Positions 22,872-31,300 of a stretch of 39,674 bases of DNA are shown here, piece after piece; positions within the stretch are counted from its first letter, which is position 1; every line of letters starts with the position of its first letter. The stretch is from a virus. Where the stretch lies: the IMG/VR virus record IMGVR_UViG_3300009085_000445, positions 1-39,674 of that record. The stretch is one strand, 5' to 3'. Both the position numbers and the translations under genes were made by a program. The notes beneath the pieces are model-generated. The model searched no databases. It was not told where the DNA came from and worked only from the letters and a program-made list of their open reading frames with translations.

Positions 22872-23224
22872 AACAAGTCTGGGGGATATCTAGCAGTATA
22901 GATGTATATCAATGCAACAAGAAGAAGATAACGAGCAAACAGGATATACAAGATTTCGTGATAAAGTTATGCCGATTAATAGAAATGCGAAGGTTTGGAC
23001 AAACAACAATCGTACACTTCGGAGTAGATGAGAGAGTAGCGGGGTATTCTATGATACAGTTAATTGAAACATCTTTGATATCCGCACACTTCGCAAATCA
23101 AAGCAACACAGTTTATTTAGACGTATTTAGCTGTAAACCTTATGACGTAAAGAAAGCCGCACAGTTCACAAAGGAGTTTTTCGGTGGTAAAACTGTCAAA
23201 GTCAAAACCACAGAAAGGATATAG
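22868..23224 (+). CDS. Pyruvoyl-dependent AdoMet decarboxylase (SpeD/SpeH) homolog
   Basis: 118 residues. MIQLIETSLISAHFANQSN followed by LDVFSC matches the catalytic block of bacterial S-adenosylmethionine decarboxylases: Ser69 as the self-processing, pyruvoyl-forming residue, His74 five and Cys89 twenty positions later, the same spacing as Ser63/His68/Cys83 of the Thermotoga enzyme. The residue before the serine is Thr, not Glu, and the usual WPE after the histidine is lost, so substrate use may have changed; SpeD homologs with ornithine or arginine decarboxylase activity are known. It would act in polyamine metabolism, relevant to DNA packaging charge. ATGA coupling puts it in the lysis-like operon. 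Confidence 0.8.
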   Translation: MKQVWGISSSIDVYQCNKKKITSKQDIQDFVIKLCRLIEMRRFGQTTIVHFGVDERVAGYSMIQLIETSLISAHFANQSNTVYLDVFSCKPYDVKKAAQFTKEFFGGKTVKVKTTERI

Positions 23225-23372
23225 ACGAAGTTCTTGTGAAGGGTGCATGATGATAGCAACAAGAGATTTTTGTGAGCGATGGTGTCCACTCACAAAACAA
23301 GGTTTAGTTCGACACGAATGGAGAAAAGAAGATGGGCGAAATAATATGCAGAATAATCAACAAGCTAGCTAG
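23184..23372 (+). CDS. Small cysteine-rich protein with GTG start
   Basis: 62 residues from a GTG with AAAGGAG seven bases upstream, overlapping the decarboxylase-like gene by 41 bases and the next gene by 41. CEGCMMIATRDFCERWC (four cysteines, spacing C-x2-C-x9-C-x3-C) could bind zinc. The remainder is basic. Not recognised. Confidence 0.5.
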   Translation: MVKLSKSKPQKGYRRSSCEGCMMIATRDFCERWCPLTKQGLVRHEWRKEDGRNNMQNNQQAS

Positions 23373-23541
23373 TGGAAGGTATCTTCTAACTCTTTGCGTT
23401 GGCTTTACCTTCATGCAGATGGCTATTACAGGAAAACTTTCAAACGAGTTTATCGCTAATGTGGCTGGTATGGTATTCACCTTGTACTTCACAAGGCAAG
23501 ATAGAAACATAAACGTAGAGAAACGAAAGGAGTTACCATGA
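23332..23541 (+). CDS. Small holin-like membrane protein, 69 residues
   Basis: One or two membrane segments (YLLTLCVGFTFMQMAITG and IANVAGMVFTLYFTR) and a polar, charged tail (RQDRNINVEKRKE). The pattern of a Gly-Arg-Tyr-Leu-Leu start and a VFTLYFTR end is common in small phage membrane proteins near lysis genes. A weak AGAAG site lies upstream. The stop forms ATGA with the next holin-like gene. Confidence 0.6.
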   Translation: MGEIICRIINKLASGRYLLTLCVGFTFMQMAITGKLSNEFIANVAGMVFTLYFTRQDRNINVEKRKELP

Positions 23542-23705
23542 AGCTTTGGACAAAGATTCTTATAGTTTTTATTGGTGGTGGTACAGTTTGGGCACTTAGT
23601 TTTTTGAGCAGCATCAAGCCTGATTTGGCAATGGTTCTATCAAGCGCGAATGCGGCAGTCGTTGGGCTAGTGTCGTACTTCACAGGATTTCAACCTACAA
23701 AGTAG
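23538..23705 (+). CDS. Small holin-like membrane protein, 55 residues
   Basis: 55 codons behind AAAGGAGTTACC. Two hydrophobic segments (ILIVFIGGGTVWALSFL and AMVLSSANAAVVGLVSYF) separated by a short loop give a class II holin-like shape. It is coupled to the gene before it. It would form or regulate membrane lesions. Homology not established. Confidence 0.6.
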   Translation: MKLWTKILIVFIGGGTVWALSFLSSIKPDLAMVLSSANAAVVGLVSYFTGFQPTK

Positions 23706-23714
23706 GAGGTATAA

Positions 23715-23927
23715 ATGCCGGGATTTTTAGATGGTATAGGCGCAATATTAATTAAAGTAACAGACTGGATACCCGGGAGAAAAGAAAAACGTCTTAACGA
23801 TATAGAGGAGCTAGAACGTGAAATCAAAGATATTAAGAATTTACCTTGCACTGATGCTACTCAGCTTAAACTTGAGCGTCTTACTAAGCGGTTGTCTACT
23901 CTTAAAAGGCAAGCCAAAAACTCGTGA
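23715..23927 (+). CDS. Coiled-coil lysis-cassette protein, 70 residues
   Basis: Behind TAGGAGGTATAA. The short start MPGFLDGIGAILIKVTDWIPG may be a weak amphipathic or membrane-surface helix; the rest is a charged coiled coil (KEKRLNDIEELEREIKDIKN and LERLTKRLSTLKRQAK). The lipoprotein gene at 23818 lies largely inside its 3' end in another frame, the arrangement typical of Rz/Rz1 spanin pairs, although a clear transmembrane helix for an inner-membrane spanin is lacking. Confidence 0.55.
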   Translation: MPGFLDGIGAILIKVTDWIPGRKEKRLNDIEELEREIKDIKNLPCTDATQLKLERLTKRLSTLKRQAKNS

Positions 23928-24036
23928 AGAACCACACATGGCTTGGGGACGCATGGGAGAAGAACCAACAAAGGTCTGGAAAAGCTACGACTATTGGATA
24001 GTTGATTCAGACAAATACATCTGTGAGGAACAATAG
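23818..24036 (+). CDS. Small lipoprotein, possible outer-membrane spanin (Rz1-like)
   Basis: 72 residues from a GTG with GAGGAG eight bases upstream. Basic start, hydrophobic core and the lipobox LLSGC (Cys about residue 26) mark a signal-peptidase II lipoprotein. It overlaps the coiled-coil gene 23715-23927 by 110 bases in a different frame, as Rz1 does with Rz. The mature part contains charged and aromatic residues (EEPTKVWKSYDYWIVDSDKY). It would sit in the outer membrane at lysis. The lipobox is certain by eye; the spanin role is an inference. Confidence 0.65.
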   Translation: MKSKILRIYLALMLLSLNLSVLLSGCLLLKGKPKTREEPHMAWGRMGEEPTKVWKSYDYWIVDSDKYICEEQ

Positions 24037-24044
24037 GAGAATAT

Positions 24045-26339
24045 ATGAAAGTTGATACCATTCAGACATCGTTTGTTGGTGGCGAATTCGCGCCATCGTT
24101 ATTCGGAAGGACAGACATCGCTCAATACGCTAACGCTTGTGCTGAATTGGAGAACTTTCTCATCCGTCCTTATGGAACAATCATCTCCACCCCGGGGACA
24201 GAGTATATAAACGAATGTAAAACCGGCGGTACGACAGGGATATCTCGGCTGATTTCTTTTATCTTCTCACGAACAGACTCCTATGTCATAGAATTTGGCG
24301 TCGGGTACTTCCGTTTCTATACGGATGGATCGCTTGTTGTATCGCCGGGGACAACTCCTTACGAAGTAGCGCATACATATACTGCCGAAGAACTATTTGA
24401 TGTACAATATTGCCAAATAAACGATATTATCTTCCTATCGCATCCAAACCACAGGATTCAGAAACTTATCCGTACTGCCGCATCAAGTTGGACATTAGAA
24501 GACTTCGACTTTAAGGGAGGTCCATTCCTAGATGACAACACCAACACATCAATAACCATCAATCCTGATGGCGTAACAGGGACAATCGGGCTTACAGTAT
24601 CTCCAACGAACTCAAACATATTTACTGTATCCGGCTCAACAATGGGACATAATAACACCTATTGGAAGATCGGAAGCACGACAACCGATGCGACAACAGG
24701 GCTAGATGTGCAAGGATATGTCAAAATAACGAATGTCGTCAACTCATACACCGCGACAGCTAGCGTTATGAAGCTGTTAAGCGCATCCGGAGCAACAAGC
24801 AATTGGGCAGAAGGCGCGTGGAGCGATGTCAGAGGATACCCTGCAAGGGTGACGTTCCATCAACAAAGGATAGCGCTAGCAAGAACAAACTATCAACCGC
24901 AGAACGTATGGCTATCAAAATCATTTGAGTTTGACAACTTCGCTGTAGACACCGGATATGATGACAACGCGTTAAACCTTCAACTGGCAAGCAACGAATC
25001 TAACGACATCAAATGGCTTGCATCCGGGCAATCGCTTATAGCCGGTACATACGGAGGCGAGTTTGTCATAAAATCAGCAGACAATGGCGTCCTCACCCCA
25101 TCAAACGTTAATGTTCAAAAAGAAACGTCTTGGGGATCAGAACCTATTATTCCTAAAAAGATAGGAAACTTTTTCTATTATGTCCAGAGGTTCGGAAGAA
25201 AGCTAAGGGAACTATTCTACCTATGGGATTTAGATACCTACAAATCCGTAGATAAGACAATTCTATCACCGCACATCACCGGTGATGGCATCAAAGATAT
25301 GACATACCAACAGAATCCAGATACCATCTTATGGTGTGTACTGACAGGAGGCACGATCGCAACGCTCACGCGTGAAGTTGATCAGGAAGTCCAAGGATGG
25401 GCTAGGCAGACAACAGATGGTCTATATGAATCAATCGTGACTATACCATCAAGGGACACACCGCATGACGAAGTCTGGGTTATTGTGAATAGGACAATAA
25501 ACTCCACCACCAAAAGATATGTTGAAAGGTTCAAGAGCATGGAATTGCCAGATAGGCAAGACCAATGTTTTTATATACATAGCGGACTGTCTTACGACGC
25601 ATATTCATCAACAGTATCGCCAACATCAACAAGTTTAAGCCTAGTAACGACAGCAGGAACAAGCATCATTGTGACATCTTCTGCCGCATACTTCTCAGCA
25701 AACGACGTAGGTCAAAGAATCCGCGCAATAGATGCGGATGGAAACACAGTCGGGGAACTAAAGATTGTCAATTACTCACAAAGCACGATCGTATTAGCAG
25801 ATATCATCTACACTTTTGACGCATTAACCTATGCCGCAGGGTCATGGGGTTTATCCGTAGAGCAAATAAGTGGGCTAGACCATCTTGAAGGCAAGACTGT
25901 TATTGTCCTCGCTGATGGAGGGACAGATAAGCCAAACAAAGTTGTATCAAACGGAACAATAACATTAAGCTATAACTACTTTGTCGTGAATGTAGGTCTT
26001 CCGTATAGCCAAACAATGAAGACTATGCCGCAAGAAGCCGGGTCGCAAAGAGGCACATCACAAGGAAAAATCCAAAGGATCAACCAAGTAGGCTTCAAGG
26101 TAAACAGATCGTTTAAAGGATTCTTATGCGGTGGTGAAACCAAGTATCTAGATAAAATCGTGTTCCGCGATCCAACAACATTAATGGGAACGCCGGAACT
26201 GTTATACACAGGGACAATACCAAACATATCCTTTAGAGATGACTATAAATATGGGTCACAAGTTTTGATAAGAAACGATGAACCATTGCCTATAGAATTA
26301 TTAAGTTTAATGACATCAATCGACACAAACGACAAATAG
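24045..26339 (+). CDS. Tail hub / tail tubular protein B-like (T7 gp12-type)
   Basis: 764 residues after AATAGGAGAATAT. TSFVGGEFAPSLFGRTDIAQ, then NACAELENFLIRPYGTIISTPGTEYI, is the recognised start of the podovirus tail hub family in Bordetella-phage-like genomes. DDNALNLQLASNESNDIKWL and EFVIKSADNGVLTPSNV blocks are also typical, and the C-terminus (LCGGETKYLDKIVFRDPTTL) is beta-rich. It builds the tail tube end that contacts the host. C-rich codon use resumes here after the AT-rich island 16869-24036. Confidence 0.82.
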   Translation: MKVDTIQTSFVGGEFAPSLFGRTDIAQYANACAELENFLIRPYGTIISTPGTEYINECKTGGTTGISRLISFIFSRTDSYVIEFGVGYFRFYTDGSLVVSPGTTPYEVAHTYTAEELFDVQYCQINDIIFLSHPNHRIQKLIRTAASSWTLEDFDFKGGPFLDDNTNTSITINPDGVTGTIGLTVSPTNSNIFTVSGSTMGHNNTYWKIGSTTTDATTGLDVQGYVKITNVVNSYTATASVMKLLSASGATSNWAEGAWSDVRGYPARVTFHQQRIALARTNYQPQNVWLSKSFEFDNFAVDTGYDDNALNLQLASNESNDIKWLASGQSLIAGTYGGEFVIKSADNGVLTPSNVNVQKETSWGSEPIIPKKIGNFFYYVQRFGRKLRELFYLWDLDTYKSVDKTILSPHITGDGIKDMTYQQNPDTILWCVLTGGTIATLTREVDQEVQGWARQTTDGLYESIVTIPSRDTPHDEVWVIVNRTINSTTKRYVERFKSMELPDRQDQCFYIHSGLSYDAYSSTVSPTSTSLSLVTTAGTSIIVTSSAAYFSANDVGQRIRAIDADGNTVGELKIVNYSQSTIVLADIIYTFDALTYAAGSWGLSVEQISGLDHLEGKTVIVLADGGTDKPNKVVSNGTITLSYNYFVVNVGLPYSQTMKTMPQEAGSQRGTSQGKIQRINQVGFKVNRSFKGFLCGGETKYLDKIVFRDPTTLMGTPELLYTGTIPNISFRDDYKYGSQVLIRNDEPLPIELLSLMTSIDTNDK

Positions 26340-26349
26340 GAGTACGACT

Positions 26350-26919
26350 ATGGGTACAGGTGGATTACTACTTGCATATTCTGCGGTCAATGCAATATCT
26401 CAAGTACAAGAAGGATATGCTCAAAAGGCAGAAGCTAACCTGAACGCCACGATCGTGGAGGGTAAATCCGGGCTTGTTCAGGTGCAGAAAGAAACCGAGT
26501 ATGAGCAATATCAAAGGTTAAAAGGCAAGACAGGCGCAACGTCAATGGCAAGTATAGCCGGCATGGGGATCATGCCTTCAGGTAGCGCAATGGCTGTCAT
26601 GCTAGACACGCAGAAACAGATAGCCCTAGACCAATCAATAGGGCAGTTTAACTACGAAATGGAGAAACGTTCTATCATGGCAGAAGCAGAAGCTATACGT
26701 AGGCAAGGCAGGGCGGCAGCCCGGTCAGGATGGTCAAACGCGTTCTCAACGATGTTATCCGGAGTAAGCAACTACGCTATGTACAAAGGATGGGGAACAG
26801 CTAAACCAGATATGGGTGGCGGTGGGATAAGCCAATATGGAAACTCATATGGTGCAAATACGCCAAAAAGCACATTCGATATGGGATCATACAGCGCAAT
26901 AAGAGCCGGGAGGATATAA
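26350..26919 (+). CDS. Internal virion protein, T7 gp14-like
   Basis: 189 residues behind AATAGGAGTACGACT. A membrane-like N-terminus (GGLLLAYSAVNAISQVQEGY), then Ala/Gln-rich helices, MASIAGMGIMPSGSAMAVMLD and AEAIRRQGRAAARSGWSNAFST, follow the pattern of gp14-like proteins (YxxxxxxAQ repeats, a GV/MxxSGSAxxV motif, then RxAR). The C-terminus is Gly-rich. It is probably ejected into the cell envelope as part of the DNA channel. Confidence 0.75.
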   Translation: MGTGGLLLAYSAVNAISQVQEGYAQKAEANLNATIVEGKSGLVQVQKETEYEQYQRLKGKTGATSMASIAGMGIMPSGSAMAVMLDTQKQIALDQSIGQFNYEMEKRSIMAEAEAIRRQGRAAARSGWSNAFSTMLSGVSNYAMYKGWGTAKPDMGGGGISQYGNSYGANTPKSTFDMGSYSAIRAGRI

Positions 26920-26920
26920 A

Positions 26921-28357
26921 ATGTCACCTAGAATTCCAACATACGATTCGCAGAAAAACTTTACAGCGCAGACACAACAACCTCTCCGGGATGAAGTAAA
27001 GCAGTCATTCCAAGACCAACAAAAGGTATTTGGCACAATGCAGGATATCGTACAGAAATGGAGCGACGCCAACGATGTCATGCAGTACACGGAAGCAAAG
27101 GCTAAGTATGAAACAAAAACAGCCGATATTTTATCACGATCAACAGTCGACCCTGATTATAAAGACACAGCAAAATATTATAAAGAATTAGAAGACGCAA
27201 GAATAGACAGCACAAAAGGAATATCAAACAACCAAGTCAAGAATAAGCTTATGATAGAAATGGGGTATGGCAACCAGATGACAGCAATAAAGATAGACAC
27301 CATATCCAAGAAGAAACAGATAGATCATAACCAATACGTCCTAGATGAAGCGCTTGACGCGATGGCAAAGAAGTTAATAGAAGCATCCACACCAACAGAA
27401 GCGATACAAATATCAACTGAAATAGACGACCTAATAACATATAACGTGAAATCCGGCGTTATAAGTGAGGCTGAAGGAAAGAAGAAGCGAGAACAAATCG
27501 AAAAAGCCGCAGTCCAGTACGCAATAAATATTAATCCGGATGAAGCAGAAAAGATGTTAGCGCAAGGAAAATTCCAACATTTATCACCTGATGATAGGGT
27601 GAACTTCTTAAAGATTGTTGAGGCAAAGAAAGCCCAGAATCATGCAGAATTACAAAGACTATATGCTGAGAGCAAGAAAGCCACAGAGGATGCACTACAA
27701 GAGAAGCTGTATATGGAAACGCTAACGATAAATGACCTAGACAACGCTTTAAGCGTTCCTGAAGCTGAGGGTGGCGCAGACCGAAGCATTCTATCTACCA
27801 TGAAAAAGAAGCTATATGATACACAGCAAGAAAAAATAGTAAACTACATAGGAATAAAATATCCTGAATCTCTTGAATATGTCAATCTTATCGACAAGGC
27901 GTTAGATAAAGAATCGGACTTAATTAGATCAAGGCAGATATTGATAGATGCGTATAAAGATGGTAAGATCACAAAAGAAGAAGCTGTCGTTCTTGATAAA
28001 ATAAAAGATATCGCAACAAGTATTGAAATAAAGAAAGCCCTTCCCATAGAAAAACAATGGATACAGGCAGGATCGGCATTAAAAAGATTTAAAGAGTTAA
28101 GGAAGAACCTATACATATCAGACAAGTCCGTTGAAGAACAAGCGCAGGACTTAAGAGAATATCTGACATTATTGTCATCTCAGCAAGATGAGCCGAATAA
28201 AATTTTAGATAACATTATTAAGAAGCGCCAAGATTCAAATTACCCACAATACATGGGATACGAAAAAGGAAATACTTACAGCACAATTCTCGGTTCATTT
28301 GATCTCTTAGGGAGAGATGAAGACGGAATGCCAATCGTAAGGATGCTCAATGAATAA
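26921..28357 (+). CDS. Internal virion protein, T7 gp15-like position
   Basis: 478 residues after GGGAGGATATAA. Almost entirely helical and charged, with long coiled-coil stretches (NDVMQYTEAKAKYETKTADI and many Lys/Glu/Gln heptads) and a Tyr/Gly-rich end. Its place between the gp14-like and giant ejection-type proteins, and its size, suggest the gp15-like member of the ejection complex. Not recognised by motif. It overlaps the giant gene by 8 bases. Confidence 0.6.
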   Translation: MSPRIPTYDSQKNFTAQTQQPLRDEVKQSFQDQQKVFGTMQDIVQKWSDANDVMQYTEAKAKYETKTADILSRSTVDPDYKDTAKYYKELEDARIDSTKGISNNQVKNKLMIEMGYGNQMTAIKIDTISKKKQIDHNQYVLDEALDAMAKKLIEASTPTEAIQISTEIDDLITYNVKSGVISEAEGKKKREQIEKAAVQYAININPDEAEKMLAQGKFQHLSPDDRVNFLKIVEAKKAQNHAELQRLYAESKKATEDALQEKLYMETLTINDLDNALSVPEAEGGADRSILSTMKKKLYDTQQEKIVNYIGIKYPESLEYVNLIDKALDKESDLIRSRQILIDAYKDGKITKEEAVVLDKIKDIATSIEIKKALPIEKQWIQAGSALKRFKELRKNLYISDKSVEEQAQDLREYLTLLSSQQDEPNKILDNIIKKRQDSNYPQYMGYEKGNTYSTILGSFDLLGRDEDGMPIVRMLNE

Positions 28358-31300
28358 TATGCTTATACCAACAGAAGGGCGTCTTGACCAGATGAACTAT
28401 TCATCTGTAGAAGACCAATACCAAGAACTAATGGACGATGACCATCCAAAGACCGGTCGACTAGACGATTTGGAAACGCTCAAAAGCCCATTAACAACGC
28501 CTTTTATAGATAAGCTACTTACCACAATATCTGGTAAGATGACGCTTGGAGAATCTTTAAACATTAAATCAATCCTCGATGTAAAACCAGAAGATATCGG
28601 CAAGGCATTCAACTTCATATCAAAACAACTATCGCCTTTATCGCCACTTGGATGGCTAGATATCGAAGGATGGGAATCAACAGCAAAACTTGCTGAAGCA
28701 GGTATGCGCGAAGGATCACGTATTCCAAAAGCGATCCAGACAGGAATATTCCCAAGGGAAGGAAAGACACGACTTGAATCCGCGTTCTATGGATTTCTTA
28801 TGCCGGACGAAATTCCTTCCGGATACATGGGCGGAGAGATAAGTAAACGTGTCAATCCAGACTTATGGGTAGCGTCTGGTATTGTTGGAGCAGTAGGCGA
28901 ACTTCTTACATACGAAATAGGGCTTGGAAACCTAGGACAACGACTTGTTGCGGGTTATAGAGCAAGTAGAATTCGAGGAGCAGATAAAGAATTAGGGTCT
29001 CTTGTGGATTACATGACAGAAAGACTTGTACCATTCATGGAAGGGAAAGGCGCTTATCCAAAAGAATGGACGATGGCAGATAAGATTGGAAGAACAAGAT
29101 TATCTATTATTCAAGAACTTGAACGTGTTCCTGCACTTGCGGATTATATGCTTTCTCGCCAAACTCCTACAAAGATATTGTTTAACAAAATGATCATGAA
29201 CAAACTAGGAACGCTGAAATTCCAACCAGAAAACGTTCCTTTAAAATCGAACCTAAAAGCTGTCGCTTTCTCTAAACTTCCGACATTAGTTAACGCAACA
29301 CAGGCAATCAACACATTAATGAACGCCTCTGGGCTGTCAAAAGACGAACTGGACTTCTCCGGAGTCATAGAATATCTCAAAGGAAAGAAAGGTAAAGTAT
29401 CGCGCGACGAGATAGTCGATTATATCGAGAAGAATAAAGTAAAGATAAATCCTATTATTCTATCTTCAGAAGGATACAAAGAATACGGATTTGATGACCT
29501 AGAAGTAAAGAAGATACGTGGTAGCACAGGAAAGACAGCATGGGAAGTATACATAAAAGGGCAGGAATCTGATACTCCAATATATGTCTCAACAACATCA
29601 CCGAATGCGTCAGGAGCAAAGTATGAAGCAATCGGTGCAGGAGCAACAAAGATAGGAGGAGGAGCAAAGTATCACACATATACTGTTCCGGGAGAAGCAA
29701 GCAACTATCAAGAAACACTTATTCAGCTTCCAGGGACGTTTAAACAAAAACAATTTAAAGTAATACAGCAACCTAATGGATTATTCAATATAAAGAATCC
29801 TCATGGTGGACTTGTCTACATAGAGAATATGGCTCTAAAGACAAAAGAAGAAGCACAGGAAGCACTTGAGCAGATGAAGATAGGATATGAAGAACATGAA
29901 GGAAAATATCCAATAGAAGGATTCCAGTCTCCACATTTTGATGAGCCGGGAATTGTTGTTCATCATAGGTCAGACCAAAGAGTAGATAGCAAAGGAAAGA
30001 CAGGAACATTTGTTCATGAGATACAATCAGATTGGCATTTAGAGGGGAAGAAAAAAGGTTATGGATATAATGATCCTTATACCAATTTTAAAAAAGAGTT
30101 GATTAAAAAATATAAGACTCGCGATGAAGCTAAACTATTAAGCCTCATGACAAGTGAAGAAGATGCCAGATTGGATAGATTATCTCAAGAACCAACAGGA
30201 AACGTTCCAGACGTTCCATTTAAGAACACTTGGCATGAACTTGCGTTAAAGGACATCATACGTCAGGCTGTAGAACGAGGAGATAGTTTTGTTGCATTTG
30301 CAAGCGGTCAACAAGTGGCAGAATTATATGATCTAACAAAACAAATCGATAGTATTGAATACGCTAAGGCAAACTCTCCTGATCCAAATAGTAAAGAGCA
30401 ATGGTATTCTGTAAATGCAGTAAGATCAGGTCGTTCACTTTATGAAAAGACTCTCCCTGAAAGTCAACTTGAAAGCTTTGTAGGTAAGGATATAGCAAGA
30501 AAGATATTAGAAGAAAAAGGAACTGAATTTTATGTAGAAGGCATAGAGTCTGTGATGGAAGGGAAGTATCATCTTAATTGGAAAGAATTAAAAGGAGAAG
30601 ACTTAAAAATTGGCGGTGAGTGGGCAAAGAAATTCTACGACGACATTCTCATAAAGTCCACCGAGAAGTACATCAAAAAGTGGGGAGGAAAGATAGAGGA
30701 TATAGATATCCATGAGTATAAAAATATATATCCGAAAGGAACAGTTTATTTTGTATTTGATTCTGAAGGAGATACTGGAGAAATTACATCAAGAATGTTC
30801 GAAGATTATGATGAAGCTGTAAAGTTTAGAGATGATAATCCGGGATATATGATACAAACTGTTCCAGAAACAGGAAAGAAAGTAAAATTTAAGAAGACTT
30901 CCAAGATGATTAAGAATAAAGGATTTTACTTAACTCCTTACATGATAAAAGAAGTCAAAGAAATAGGTCAACCTATGTTCGGATCACGTCTAGCAGGAGG
31001 TCTTGAGAAGCTGTTAGAAGAAAAAGGGACAGCCGGAATCGAAGGCAACGAACCGATCCCAGACGATTGGGATGCAGAACCTATTCCAGAAATAATAAAA
31101 GATTTACCAACAGGCGAAATAACTAAAGAGAATATAGATACGTATGTCATGCAACAACTGTTTATGAATGAGAGGGAGTATCTGGAAGATTCTATTATTA
31201 AAGGCAAATCTATAAAAGAGATCGCCAAGAAGAACAACGAAACAATTGAAGAAACACAGAAAGAAATCGAGTGGGCGAAGAAACATTATCAAGAGATCGT

